The notes below the pieces were generated by a model. It saw only the letters and a program-made list of their open reading frames with translations. It made no database searches and was not told where the DNA came from. From Areca catechu (Eukaryota > Streptophyta > Magnoliopsida > Arecales > Arecaceae), in contig CM038052.1 of the NCBI GenBank assembly GCA_021397845.1, forward strand, positions 132,065,854 through 132,129,853: 64,000 bases of DNA, given 5' to 3'. Positions within the stretch are counted from its first letter, which is position 1; the number at the start of each line of letters is the position of its first letter. Below, one piece after another: positions 1-11,554 of the stretch. The translations under genes were made by a program, and so were the position numbers.

Positions 1-281
1 TTCATCCTCTACATGGGTTGAAGACTTGATGTCTACCCAGAGCTGGAGATTGCATCTTCGGCAGGAACCGAAGAGCATGTCTTCGGAAGAAGATTGGTCT
101 TCGATTCGGGCCGAAGACATCACCCGAAGTTCTGGCCTTCAGATGTCGTAGACCGGTGAGAAGCCTTGGGTTGCCTGTAGTTGGCTTGACCTCTCTTGGT
201 CCGAAGCCAGTAGTCTAGAGAGAAGGTCTTCGGCGAACCAAACTAGTGTGCGGTTCGTACCTGGACCAGGATACCCCAACA
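1..281. repeat. possible LTR end of an unidentified element
   Basis: This GC-richer stretch is rich in CTTCGG/CCGAAG words and stops abruptly at a terminus ending CCCCAACA, after which the DNA becomes AT-rich. An LTR read on the minus strand would start TGTTGGGGTAT, which resembles the start of the Tat1 LTR near 7434 (TGTTGGTAT), but the rest does not match that LTR. I infer the edge of an LTR from another element. The other end lies outside the window, so this is weak. Confidence 0.25.
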
Positions 282-633
282 GATATAGTCCTAAAGATTT
301 CATTGACGTAAACTTTCTCAGAGGTTAATGAAAAGAAATTTATTTTCCTTCATCTTTGTGTTCGTCTTTTGTGTATAAAAAATATATATTGCTTCGTAAG
401 CTTTGAGATATTTGTTTGAAATATCTGTTTGAAGTTTAGATAATCATCTAGCTACATTTCTCTAACTAGCTTGGAAAATGAGTTTTGGACTTTCTAAGCT
501 GTAGAAGTTCTTTTCTAATTGCTTTTAGAACATAAGATTCATATAAGCATTTTTCAATAACTTTTTTGAGAACATATAGGCTACTCAAGCCTTTTCCGAT
601 CAATTTAGTCAATATTAAGAATGCTTGAATGAA
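282..633. other. AT-rich stretch without recognisable genes
   Basis: No coding similarity or structure could be recognised on either strand. It lies between the putative LTR end and the 55-bp tandem array, and may be decayed 3' untranslated sequence of Tat1. Confidence 0.4.
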
Positions 634-1345
634 AGTTTGAGCAATGCCTATACCCTCTATTTGAGAATATCAAATCAAAAGTTTGGAAAATGCCTGTTCC
701 CTCTATCCAATTACTTCGAGAATAGCTGATTAGAAGTTTGGACAACGCATGGGCCCTCTACCTGATCACTTTGAGAATACCTATCCTTCTACATAATCAC
801 TTTGAAAATACCTAATCGAAGGTTTGGACAATGCTTGTGCCCTCTATCCGATTACTTTGAGAATATTGACAAAAAATTTGGACAATGCTTATGCCCTCTA
901 CCTGATCACTTTGAGAATACCTGATCAAAAATTTGGACAATACCTGTACCCTCTATCTAATCACTTTGAGAATACTTGATTGGAATTTGGGCAATACATG
1001 CACCTTCTACCTGATCACTTTAAGAATACCTGATCAAAAATTTGGACAATACCTGTACCCTCTATCCAATCACTTTGAGAAACTTGATTGGAATTTGGGC
1101 AATACATGCACCTTCTACCTGATCACTTTAAGAATACCTGATCAAAAGTTTGAGCAATACATGTGCCCCCTACCCAATTACTTTAAAAATACATAATTGA
1201 AAGTTTGGATAATGTATGTGACCTTTACACGATTACTTTGATAATAACTTATCAAAAGTTTGGATAATATCTATGCCCTCTACCTGATCACTTTAAAAAT
1301 ACTTGATTAAAAGTTTGGGCAATGCTTGTTTCCTTTATCAGATCA
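634..1345. repeat. tandem array, about 55-bp monomer, about 12 copies (Tat1 3' region)
   Basis: The word GTTTGGACAATGC with variants recurs at about 634, 681, 736, 822, 876, 931, 984, 1040, 1092, 1148, 1203, 1258 and 1311, mostly 52-56 bp apart. Each unit also carries a CCCTCTACCTGATCACTTTGAG-like word. The array lies just beyond the integrase end of minus-strand Tat1, the place where Tat elements often carry hypervariable tandem repeats. The short open frame at 933-1196 is a by-product of the repeat. Confidence 0.85.
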
Positions 1346-1599
1346 CTTTAAAAAATAATAAAGATATCTTCTTGAAAGAAAATAATTTATTAATAATATT
1401 TTCTTAAATTATCAAAAATTCATGATCTTAAAATTGAAGTTCTATCCAAGTTCTCCAAGTTATATGCCCTAGGTCTAATGACCTTTGATATTTTATATGG
1501 CCTTTTCCAATTGGCTATGAGTTTCTCTTGTGCTATAGGCTTTGAGACTTCAACTCACCAAAGAACAAGATCCCTTGCTAAAAGACTTTGGTTTTAATT

Positions 1600-2340
1600 T
1601 TAGAGTTGTAGTATTGAGCAACCTTCTATTTATAAGCTGTCATCCTAATATAGGATTTTTTTGGACTTCTTCCAAAAGGTCGAGGCTTGCTTGCAATCTT
1701 TTTTATCAGTGTTTTCATCATATCTCTTTACTTGATCAAAAACCAAGCTGGTGTGTAAAAGGATAATTACTTCTATCCCAAAAATCAATTTGAAAGGTAT
1801 TTCATTAGTTGGGGCATGAGAAGTTGTTTGATAGGACCAAAAAATATTGTCCAACTCATCGACCTAGAGACTTTTTGCCTGGTCAAGTCTAGACTTCAAG
1901 CCTTGAAGAATGGTTCAATTGGTCACTTTCACCTCTCCGTTGGATTATGGATGCCCTACTGATATAAATCTATACTCAATATATAGCCTTAAGCAAAATT
2001 CTTGGAATCTCTTCTTATCAAATTAACACCTATTATTAGAAATAATATATCTAGGTAGTCCAAACCAGCACATGGACTTCTAAATGTAGTCTTGAACTTC
2101 TTCTGAGTAATTTGGGCCAATGATTCAACCTTTACCTACTTCATGAAATAGTTAATGCCTAATTTCCTACATATTTAAGTGATTAGTACTAAAAGCTTTC
2201 TTTGGATATTAGCAAACTTCTGACACCATCATATTTTTGGATAAGTTCATAGCATCTTGTTGTATAGTAGGCTAGTAAAATCCTTATCTAAAAACTTTGT
2301 AGGCTAATTCCTTCATCTGATATCACTACCAAAAATACCT
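1600..2340 (-). pseudogene. Tat1 integrase, broken
   Basis: The minus strand from 1854 gives a readable block with WSYQTTSHAPTNEIPFKL and FGIEV, the conserved region C-terminal to the integrase core (WAYRTT...TPF.L.YG.EA in intact relatives). Further right, fragments of the core can be read (INYFMK, ESLAQIT), separated by stops. Integrase would insert the cDNA copy into the genome. Here the frame changes repeatedly and the catalytic triad cannot be traced in one frame. It is the last pol domain, followed on its 3' side by the 55-bp array. Confidence 0.7.
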
Positions 2341-2639
2341 TCGTAAACTTCTTGAAGGGCATATTTAACTTTTGAAGGGTGTAGGTATTGGAGTTGAGAC
2401 ATTGCAAAGGATTTTTAATAAAATTGTCCATTTACATACCACAAGGCTTGTCATCTGATTCCTCGGGCTTTTCTTTTATCCACTAGAAGATCTCCTTTAT
2501 CAAGAAATTGATAAGTAGGTCATTCTAGCTTGCCTTATGTTCCAACTATGCAACAATAAGGGCTTCTTCAATGCTGGAAGTTTTTAAATATTTGTAAAGA
2601 CTCTTTTTGGAAAACTTAAGTAGTCCAAGGTGGCAAGAT

Positions 2640-3010
2640 GTGATAGATCATTTGCTCAACCATTTTCAGATCTGGTTAGGTACTAGATTTTCAAAACTTT
2701 AAAATTTGAGGATAACTCTTTAATCTTCTAAAGACATCTAATCATAGTTAGCTCTTTAGCTCTATACTCTCATCATACTTGTCCGATGATTAGTTATAAG
2801 TCAGAAAGAACTTTGACTTGATCGACGTCAATCTTTTTTGGCTATCTTTAAGCTAGCAACTAGAGCCTTATATTAAGCCTCATTGTTGGTAGTGTGAAAA
2901 CCAAATCTAAGAGCATATCAGTACCCCATCAGGATTTATGAGGATTAATCTAGCTCCACTCTCTTAGATGTTTGAGGCACAATCAACATGCAGAATCCAA
3001 GAAAGAGTGG
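2640..3010 (-). pseudogene. Tat1 second (archaeal-type) RNase H, broken
   Basis: The minus strand from about 3000 reads WILHVDCASN, a stop, then ESGARLILINPDG. This is the start of the extra RNase H domain that Tat elements carry between the ordinary RNase H and integrase. Later parts decay into stops. The domain order identifies the lineage even though no catalytic frame survives. Confidence 0.65.
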
Positions 3011-4330
3011 TCGGTTCTTTTTCCAATCTCTTTTTGACCCTTTCTTTATCAAGTATTGTGCATTCAATAATGAAATATGCAAGGATTTAAGCTTTCATAC
3101 TGGGGTGGGATTTGTATTCAATATCAAACTCTTCTAATTTGGTAGCACACTTGGCTAGATGTCCCAATGTGTCTATTCTTCAAAGTATGGCTTCAAAGAC
3201 TAATCTATTAAGACAATAATAGAATGGGACTAGAAATATGGCCAAAGTCTTTTTGATATGATGACAAGAAAATAGATCATCTTCTCAATCCTGGTATATC
3301 TTACTTCCGCATCTTTTAATATTTTGTAGGTGTAATAGATGGACTTTTGTACACTTACATCTTCCATTACTAAAACAAAAGTAATTGTATTAGAAAAAAT
3401 AGATAAGTAAATGTAAAGTTGCTTACCTTCTTTTGGCCTTGATAGCATTAGAAAAGAGCCAAGATACTTTTTTCAGATCTTCAAAAGTTGATCAACAATT
3501 TTCCAACCACCCAAAGTTATTAGTATGCCTTATAACTTTGAAGAATGGCAAGCACTTTTTGACTGATTGAGAGATAAATCAGCTAAGTGATGTAATCTGA
3601 CCTATTAGGCATTGAACCTTCTCTTTGTTCATGAGGTGCTCCATTTCCAAAGTGCTTGGATTTTTTTAGGATTGGTTTCAATTCCTCTCTGAGTCACCAT
3701 GAAGTCCAAAAACTTTTATATATAATATTGAATGCATACTTGTTCAGATTGAGCTTCAATTGATATTGCCTCAATTTATTGAAGGATTCTTCCAAATGGA
3801 CTATATGATGATCATTTTTTATAATCTTGATGAACATATCATCCATATAGACTTCCATATTTCTTCTTATCTGATTCTTGAAGACTCTATTGACTAAACA
3901 CTAGTAAGTTGTCCCGGTGTTCTTTAACCCAAAGGGATTATTTTATAATAGTAGAGACCCCTTTCAATGTCAAAGGTCATTTTTCTTCATCTTCATTCGC
4001 TATCCAGATTCGGTTATATCATGAAAAGTATCCATGAAGCTGAGTAATTCATGCTCGGATATACCATCTACCATTTGATCAATTCTTGGTAGAGGGTAGC
4101 TATCCTTTGAGCAAGCTTTCTTAAGATCAGTGTAATTAATACAGATTCTTCATTTTTCATTGGCCTTCTTGACTATAACTACATTAGCTATCTAGCCTGA
4201 GTAATGGATTTCTCTAATGAAGCATGCCTTTATAAGCTTATCTACTTCCTATTTAATGGCCCTTTATCTTTCTAGAGTAATTTTTTTTTCTTCTACTTAA
4301 CATGGGGATAATGAGAGTTCAGATAAGTTT
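3010..4330 (-). pseudogene. Tat1 reverse transcriptase and RNase H, broken
   Basis: RNase H is seen at 3230-3448 (minus), with QKSIYYTYKILKDAEVRYTRIEK, split here only by its own short frame; it matches the KPIYYISKVLHDAE block of Tat2. The RT active site can be read near 3850 as VYMDDMFIKI, followed by a KLNLNKYAF-like stretch. Stops and frameshifts separate the pieces. The enzyme would copy element RNA into DNA inside cytoplasmic particles. Compared with Tat2, the catalytic box has Met in place of Val (YMDD), a common variant. Confidence 0.75.
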
Positions 4331-4559
4331 GTGGATGATGACGGTGGCTGGTATGCCCAACATATCAGTAGCTATCTAGGAAAAGAATTGGCATTGGCTC
4401 AAAGGAATAGGATTAGTCATTCTCTGACTTCATAAGCCAAAAGTGATTCAATTTGTATAGTTTTATTTAGGTTTTCTCCTACAAGAATATTTATCAACTG
4501 CTTGATAGATTTGCCTCTATTAATAGTGCTGCCTTCTCTGACATCCGACCCATATATCT

Positions 4560-5060
4560 GCAGGGCTTCAATCTATTTTTAAATTTAGATAGTCACTAGA
4601 AAATACTATCTTATCAACATCTTATCTCCTCTAATTTCATTGACTCAATGCTTTGTTGGGAATCAAATAAGAAGGTGAAAAGTAGAGTACTACCTTCAAC
4701 GTACTTAATCCTGATCATCCAAGAATGGCATTATAGACTAACAGTATTAAGACAACCAATAAGTTGAGTAGAACCATTGCTTGTCTAGGTGGCCAGCCTA
4801 CAGTTACTAGTAGGATGATCTCTCCTTCTTTGATAACTAAGTTTTCAGAAAATCCAATTAGTGGAGTGTACACTTTTTTCTACCTTTCAAGTGGTAGAGT
4901 TTCATTTTTTTGAAAACATCATAGAATAAGATGTTGTTAGAGCTTCTATTATCAATCAAAATTCTTTTTATATCATATTTGGCTACCATCATGGAGATGA
5001 CAACTACATTATTATGTGGGGTTTATATCCCCTTACATCATCATCAAAAAAGGTGACAAC
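4560..5060 (-). pseudogene. Tat1 protease region, broken
   Basis: The minus strand has the layout of the Tat protease segment seen intact in Tat3 (62542-62946). It contains remnants of a hydrophobic stretch, a D-S-S-like active-site region near 4945 and a GFS/GxITL-like strand near 4830-4850. Frames are broken throughout. I assign it mainly from position between gag and RT and from similarity to the corresponding part of Tat3. Confidence 0.5.
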
Positions 5061-5079
5061 ATTCTCATCTTGAAAATTT

Positions 5080-6480
5080 GTTGACTCTGCTCGAGGCCTC
5101 TTATTCAGTGGCTCCTCATCATGTCTTTCTACCCTCCATCCCTTGGAGAGGCCTGAGATCACATTGACTATCCCCGCAGTTGGTAGTTATTTAGCTTAGC
5201 TTGATGCTCGGGCTATTTGAGAGGTATATTCTTTCTTTTGGCTATTAATGTACTTGTTGAGATAGCCCCTACGGATCAGATTCTTGATCTCCTACTTTAA
5301 CTACTGACAATCTTCCATATCATGACCATGAACTCTATGGTAGTGGTAAGATTTATTCTTGTCCCTCTTTTCTAGCAAACCTCTCATGGATAGTGGTTGA
5401 TACAAAAAATCATTGTTCTTGATCCCATCAAAATTTGAAATTGAAAGATAGTTAAGGGGATATAGTTAGCAAATTGCCGTGCAAGATGGTTTGACTTTGA
5501 TCTCTTCGAGGGTTTGGCAGCTTCTAGCTAAATATGATTTCTTCCTCGTGAACCCATTTTTTCCTACTCTCTTTTTTTTACTTCTTTCTAAAAGGAAATA
5601 GCTCTCCCTAGCTTAGGCATATTCTCATGCATGCATGAGGAGATCATCATAATTCTTTAAAAAATTCTTATCAAAAAAGAAACTTAGATGATCTTTCCAG
5701 AGTCCTCATTTAAGAGATAACATAGCGATGGACTCGTTGAGATCTTCGACCTCTAACATGGCTACATAAAACCAAGCCACATAACTAAATGTCTTTTGTT
5801 CTTCTTGCTTGATAGAGAAGAGACTATCATTAGTCTTTGGTTATGGTGGATGATTATCGAAATAGGTCACCAACTAACTGGCTAGCTACTGGAAAGAATG
5901 AATAGATTTGTGTAGCAAGCTTGAAAACCATATCCTGATGACTTTCTTCAGAATTGCTCAAAAAGCCAAGCATAATAAGGCATCAGATGTACCTTGAAGC
6001 CTCATCGAAGCTTTGTATCCCGCTAGATGGTCAATAGATCAGTAGAACTATCATAGGATTTGATTGACGGTATCTTGACTTGATTGGGAATCGGTTCATT
6101 CATTATTTCTTCAAAAAAAAAGAGATTGAATGTTGAAGTCATGAAAGTTATTCCGATGGTGGTCTTCTATATAGATTCTCCAAGTTTAGCTTCCAGCTCC
6201 TAGACCTTATTTTCGATATCATCCTCTCATTGAGAGTGATGATTCGAAGGGTGCATAAGAGTCGAATCCTCCTAAAAATCCTTAAGGGGGTGATGGTGAT
6301 AGTTTCTTCCTTCTTAGGAGGAATTGATCATCGGATTTCTTCCTCGCTATAGGGAGGTTGATAACTTCTATTACCTCTATTAGACTAATGCTAGTGATCT
6401 GCTAAGATGATTCATCCCAGCAGGGTGGGAGGTCGCATAGTAGATTGTTGAAAAAAATAGATGGCACTTGTCAGTAGTTG
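5080..6480 (-). pseudogene. Tat1 gag, broken
   Basis: Near 5280-5345 the minus strand reads YHYHRVHGHDMEDCQ followed by LIRRGYLNKYI. This is the histidine/cysteine box and downstream helix typical of Tat Gag C-termini (compare YCFHRDHGHSTEECLQ in Tat2). The capsid-like Retrotrans_gag part should lie at about 5600-6300, but it is cut by many stops. Gag would form the particle in which reverse transcription happens. Confidence 0.6.
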
Positions 6481-6827
6481 GATTTGCTCAATCAAATTGT
6501 CCAACCTTGGGTCAATAATAGAAGTAGGTTGAGAATTTCTTATCTCAACTTCTACTATACTATGACCATTTCAAGAAGATCTCCATCAAGGAGTAGAGTT
6601 AAGTGGAGGTCTTCCTCTAACCATTTTCTTGAAAGATTTAGACAAGCCCTCCTTCTAATGCCAATCTATTGTTGCTCATTTCTAACTTGGGAAACTAGAT
6701 GTACTAAAGTATCTTTGAGATTTTAGGAGTCTCCAAGAGATCCTTCTGAGAGCTGGATGATAACTTCCATAATGGATGCAATCAACTTCTTGATCTACAA
6801 AAGAAGTCCTCATCATTAGAGAATTGA

Positions 6828-7434
6828 TGTTGTTTATCCAACGAAGGACCCTCCGATGCTTAAGTCAGCTTAGAAATGGAGAACAGTGAAAAGAAAATGG
6901 AGAGAGAGTCAGAAGAGTCCCTTGGAGTTTTCTTCGACCCCTTGTTTATAGAGATTTAGGGCCTAGCTAGTTAGGTGCTATAATTGTTTGTAATGTGGCT
7001 AAACCATTAAGAAAATTATTAAATTAGGCCATTAAGAGGATAGTTTGTAAAGTGATTTGCTAAATAGTCTGTTATATTTCTTGATAACCACTTTATCAAT
7101 CTTGTCATAACCACTTTAACAACTTTATGATATATACTTCATATTAAATGAAGTTATGAAACTTTGCACCTGACTCAGGTAAGTGATCGATACCAATCTG
7201 ATGAGTAGTTAAGTAGCCAGTGCTTCAGATAAGTTATCGGCTCCTAACCATTGAGCATCCTATGCCTCAAATAAGTTTTTAGCTCCTCGCTATCTGATAT
7301 CCTATATCTCAAATAAGTGATCGGTTCCTAACCATTTGACATTCTGTACTTGAATAACTGATCAGCTCTAGACTGTCTGGCATCCTGTCTCAATAAGTAT
7401 TTGATTCCTTGCCAAACATTTTTCTATACCAACA
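6828..7434 (-). repeat. Tat1 5' LTR (right side)
   Basis: On the minus strand it starts TGTTGGTATAG (7434) and ends AACA (6828). It contains TTAAGCATCGGAGGGTCC near 6845-6870, a word shared with the Tat2 LTR (23440 region), so the two LTR families are related. No matching left LTR was found in the window, so the boundaries rest on the terminal TG/CA and the shared word only. Confidence 0.55.
7181..7425. repeat. tandem repeat, about 42-bp, in the Tat1 LTR
   Basis: AAGTGATCGGTTCCTAACC-like units begin at about 7181, 7231, 7273, 7315, 7356 and 7395. They sit near the LTR start in element orientation, the same relative place as the 71-bp repeats of Tat2, but the monomer is unrelated. Confidence 0.65.
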
Positions 7435-7814
7435 ATTACTTATAATAGGTCATCTATCCTGTAATACCTATCAACTTAATTATTGCAATGTTCTAAACAT
7501 GCCATCTAAAATGGCTATCATGCAGCAAACTCTTTCTCACGATCTACTATTTGTCTAATGTTATCAGCAAAATCTCATGCACATAAAGAATCTAAAATTT
7601 AAGGCCAACATGGAATTTATATTGTCCAGAGTAAGCTGAGGTTGAGATTTAATTTAATCAAAAATGTTGTCAATCAATATGTTGATATTCACAAATACTA
7701 AGAAACATCAACTTAGTCAGTATAGTTTAAGTAGAAGATCAAGGTAAGCTAATATTAATTTGATATTACAGAACTTTGCCTAGGTGTTTCACTAAGCATG
7801 GTTCGAAATCTTAC
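7435..7814. other. single-copy-like sequence, probably MATE intron
   Basis: No repeat or retroelement protein was recognised. It follows the donor site of the last visible MATE exon (minus strand, GGTAAG at 7815-7810) and ends at the Tat1 LTR. The next expected transporter exon was not found here. Confidence 0.45.
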
Positions 7815-8802
7815 CACATCTAAGGAATCGGCTAAATTTCAGGGCTTTGATACTAGGTGGCACGACATTAACTTGCTTCACTAGTCTGGATAACATTATT
7901 AATGTAATGAGGTACCTGCAAGGAGTAAATTCATGAGACATCAAATGACAAACATCTCAACATAGAGAATTCCAAGATAATGAATAGGCGACGAAAGTAA
8001 GTAGCACTTACTGAGAAATAACATGGGCAATAGCTGCACCACTGACTCCCAGGTGAAAAGCAAACATCAGAATTGGATCTAAAATGATGTTGGTCACATC
8101 TCCCACCACTACAATGTCAGGTAAGGAAATTTGATGGAATTATAATGACGCCATAAAATATAAGAAAAAGAAAACAGCAAAATAGATTTTTTATATCTTG
8201 GAGCAACCACTTTACAAAATGACAAGCCATGGGTTTGGTTTATCAACTTAAGACATGATGCACAATACTTGAAAATGTTGTCTCATCAGATTTCAAACTT
8301 GACGTCAAGCTAGGTGTCCAACTGATGGCCAAGGCATCCCTTGGTCCAAGAGATTCGTGGAAAGATAGGTTGTTCTCAGGCTCAATGCATATAGTGTTTA
8401 ATTGGCCAAGAATCCAAAACCAGCACTGATCATGTTTGTCTCAAGCTACAGTCAAGAATCCAACTTCCTCAACCTTGACAACAGGCAGTCTAACCTTTTA
8501 ATTAGCTAACAAAGAACATAAAGATCAAGTGTTTTGCTTTCTTTGCACCATCAATAAAATTTCTGTGATAATTAAATTGCAAGAGAAAGGAAAACTTTCT
8601 GAGGAGGATGAAGAAGTACATTACCTAGTTGTCAGAGGTGTATGCTTTAGATAAATTTGTACTTACCGGTAGCATATAAGGGAGTTTTTGTGTCCTTGAA
8701 TCCTCGGAAAACCCCTTGCACGGCCAGAGACAAGAGAACAGCAGGAGAGCCAAGTGATCTCAGTGTCAAGTACCGTAATGCTGGGGTTAGCATAGGAGAA
8801 CC
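7815..8802 (-). CDS. MATE-family efflux transporter (FRD3/DTX-like), three internal exons
   Basis: Three minus-strand exons with consensus splice sites: 8667-8802, 8012-8108 and 7815-7915. Their introns are 558 bp (8109-8666) and 96 bp (7916-8011). Reading phase is kept across both junctions and there are no stops. The first exon contains PALRYLTLRSLGSPAVLL and GVFRGFKDTKTPLYAT. The second has VVGDVTNIILDP and LGVSGAAIAHVIS. The third has QYLITLIM and VPPSIKALKF. These are hallmark stretches of plant MATE proteins of the FRD3 (citrate exporter)/DTX42-44 group, about 12 membrane helices that exchange substrate for protons or sodium. Only about 111 residues are visible. Upstream exons would lie to the right, beyond the transposons; the following exon would lie left of Tat1. 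It is either a functional gene with giant introns or a remnant. Family assignment is firm; substrate is not determined. Confidence 0.85.
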
Positions 8803-9498
8803 CTAATATATAAGGAAACTAATTAGTAAGGGAAAAGACACTGACATTTACTATTTTAACCATACCAAAAATTAAAAATTGGTAACAATGCCATCCAATT
8901 GTGCCATTTGGTGGATAATGTGTACATATGCACACAACAATAATATGCAATCATGTGCACGCATGAAAAATGATTATTTGTCTGTCAAACATAACAAGCA
9001 GTTATTATAAATATTGTAACAAAACACAAAATATATTCTTTGGATAGCAATATAGAGGTGAAGAACATTAAGGAGACAACCCAGACCTCTAAAACTGGCA
9101 TAGAACTCTTATTTCATGCTAAAAGCATGAAGGCAGATCCTCAAGTAGGTATAACTGGGAACAAAAGCAGGAAAATACTCCAACATAACATCAAAATCTC
9201 ACTAGAGGCTCCAAATATAAGTCAAAGATAATGAAGAGTTCTACTCCACCTCATTGTCATCCACCAATATTCATGCAATATTTGATGATGAAAATTCATG
9301 GACGTCCGTGGAGCAAAACTTTTGCAGGCTCTACTATATATCCTTAAGATCAATTCCATTGGCAGAAAATCTTTTTGTCCACCACATCTTCCTCATTTTA
9401 TAATTAGATATCTAAAACTCTCTGAATTATACAAGAAAAATATGAGGATGCAATTTTTTAAGAGAGAAAGGGTGAGAATGTTGACTGATGTCACTTCA
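8803..9498. other. non-repetitive sequence upstream of the MATE exons, probably intron
   Basis: AT-rich. No further MATE exon or retroelement domain was recognised. The small open frames at 9040-9231 and 9298-9513 have no similarity I recognise. The stretch ends with CTTCA (9494-9498), the left copy of the Copia A target duplication. Confidence 0.45.
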
Positions 9499-9662
9499 TG
9501 TTGTTTACGGTGAAGAAAACATAATGATCTTTTATTCATGGAGGATCACCATGTATATAAAAGAACTACAAGCTTTAAGAAGGTAGGAAAGGAAAAACTA
9601 GGAAGGAGAAACTCAAGGTGAAGAAAATAGTAGGAGATCATGTATATTAAGACTTTTCAATA
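9499..9662 (-). repeat. Copia A 3' LTR
   Basis: It shares with 41085-41244 the words GGTGAAGAAA, TGATCTTTTATTCATGGAGG, AACTACA and AGGAGATCA with many substitutions. The left edge begins TGTTGTTTAC; the right edge is AAGACTTTTCAATA. It is flanked by CTTCA. Confidence 0.85.
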
Positions 9663-9676
9663 TTCCCCCTCAAGAT
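9663..9676 (-). promoter_or_regulatory. Copia A polypurine tract
   Basis: On the minus strand this is CTTGAGGGGGAA directly upstream of the 3' LTR start, the classic copia PPT that primes second-strand synthesis. Confidence 0.75.
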
Positions 9677-9679
9677 GGA

Positions 9680-11060
9680 ATAAAAATATCATAGAGACCT
9701 ATCTTGCTAACAAGAGATAAAAAATAAGATATACTTAATTCCTTTGTTAGGATATCTGCCTTCTGATTAGCTGAATGGTTAAAGGAATACAAATCTATTT
9801 ACTGTCATCTTTTTCTTGATAAAGTGACGATCAATTTCAATATGTTTGGTACTATTATGTTGCACTAGATTATTTATATTTTTAATTGCCACCTTATTAT
9901 CATAATATAATATCATAGGAGACTTTCTTAGAAGGCATAGCTCTTAGAATAATTTCTATAGCCAGAAGCTCACATGTTTCCTAAGCCATTGCTCTGTACT
10001 CAGCATTTGGAGTCGATTTGGTCATGATAGACTGTTTCTTACTTTTTCAAGTAACTAGATCGTCACCAACGAATGTGCAGAACCAGTAATGGACCGCCAA
10101 TCATCCAATGAACTTATCCAGTCTGCATCAGTAAATGCTTCTATTCTTAGAAAGTCATGTTGAGAAAAGAGCAGTCCCTGATCAGGATACATTTTTAGGT
10201 AGTATATTACTCGATACATTACCTCCATATGTCGCTCTTGTAGTTTATGCATAAACTAGCGATGATATTGACCACAAAGATAATATCTGGTCTATTATAA
10301 GAAAGATAAATCAGCCTTCCTATCAGCCGCTGATATCTCCCATGATCAACAGGAGCTCTACCATTTGCCATCAACTTGTGATTCTGGTCAATGGGAGTAT
10401 TAGCTAGCTTACACTCTAGCATCCCAGTTTTATTAAGAAGATCAAGAACATACTTTTACTGAGATAGATAAATACCATGAGATGTCCTAGAGACCTCAAT
10501 TCCTAAAAGATACCTTAGCAGCCCCAAGTCCTAAACCTCAAACAGGCAAGCAAGATTTTGTTTAAGCTGTGCAATCTTCCTGAGATCATTTCCTGTGACA
10601 ACTACATCATCAACATAAACTATTAGAATAGTTCTCCTCCCACCAGCGTGCTTGTAAAATAAAGTATGATCAACTTCACTATATGAAATCCCATCTTGAG
10701 CACTACCCGGCTAAAGCATTCAAACCAGGTACGGGGAGACTGCTTGAGGTCGTAGAGAGAGTGCCTTAATCTACACACTTTCCCTGCCATAGCTTTGCTC
10801 ATAAACCCAGGAGGAATTTGTATATAAACCTCCTCCTGAAAATCTCCATGAAGAAAGGTGTTCTTCATATCTAGCTGATGCAACTTGCAGCTATAGTTAT
10901 TAGCACACGAAATCAAAGTACGTACTGAGTTCATCTTTACCACAGGAGCAAAATTCTCATCATAATCAATGCCGGATGTTTGCATGTACCCTTTTGCCAC
11001 TAGGTGAGCCTTGTATCTTTTAAGTTTGCCTTCGAGATTATGCTTTACTGTATACACTCA
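9680..11060 (-). pseudogene. Copia A reverse transcriptase and RNase H, broken
   Basis: The 11057-10623 frame (144 residues) contains KARLVAKGY-type sequence (KAHLVAKGYMQTSGIDYDENFAPVV in pieces), then QLDMKNTFLHGDFQEEVYI and CRLRHSLYDLKQSPRTWF. These are the fingers and palm of copia RT, with the first catalytic Asp present as LDMKNTFL. The frames 10422-10219 and 10252-10055 carry the C-terminal RT and RNase H parts (GRLIYLSYNRPDI, EAFTDADW). SKKQSIMTKST and NAEYRAMA near 10000-10040 end the RNase H. At least three frame changes and several stops make it non-functional. Confidence 0.85.
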
Positions 11061-11554
11061 TTTATAATCCACTGGCTACTTCCCAGTAGGCAGAGTCACC
11101 AAATTTCATGTATGATTTTTTGACAAAGCATTCATCTCATCTATCATCGCCTACCTCCAATTTGGATCTGCCATAACCACCTTCCATTCAGGAGGAATGC
11201 TAGCAAACTCTAATGCAACTACAAAAGATTTATAAGAGGGAGATAGGGACTCATAGGATATATAATTAGAAATATCATAACGATAGTGAGAAAGAGGAAC
11301 GATTAGATGGGAACCCTTTCATTTGGTAATAAGAATATCTAAATCAAAGAAAATAGGATCGTTACCATTATTCATAGAGGAAGAAGACTTAGAAGGCCTG
11401 AATGGAGTTATATTTGGGGTAGAATCCTAGATGACTAGAGAATGCACAAAAGCCTCACTCTGCTCCCCCTAATACCATCATCCTGTGCATCACTAGTCTC
11501 CCGTTGAGCATTATCAGTCTCTACCTCCTCACTCCTACCACTTCTAGCACCACT

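Larger units (their letters stand above)
300..7434 (-). mobile_element. Tat1: degenerate Tat-lineage Ty3/gypsy LTR retrotransposon
   Basis: Read on the minus strand, the order is LTR (7434-6828), gag, protease, RT, RNase H, a second archaeal-type RNase H, integrase, then tandem repeats. The extra RNase H with a WxLHVD-type start followed later by NPDG marks the Tat lineage. Every domain is cut by stops and frameshifts, so the element is dead. The right LTR end is taken at TGTTGGTATAG, reading leftward from 7434. The left LTR was not identified and the left boundary is approximate. It lies next to, and may truncate, the MATE exon island at 7435-9498. Confidence 0.75.

Noticed and set aside
1..281. 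Left LTR of Tat1
   Set aside because: The terminal bases resemble the Tat1 LTR start, but the body shows no similarity to 6828-7434.
634..1345. CRISPR-like regular repeats
   Set aside because: Units are contiguous tandem repeats without unique spacers and lie inside a plant retrotransposon.
9040..9513. Two short plus-strand frames near the MATE exons
   Set aside because: No similarity, and the second runs into the Copia A LTR; probably chance frames in an intron.
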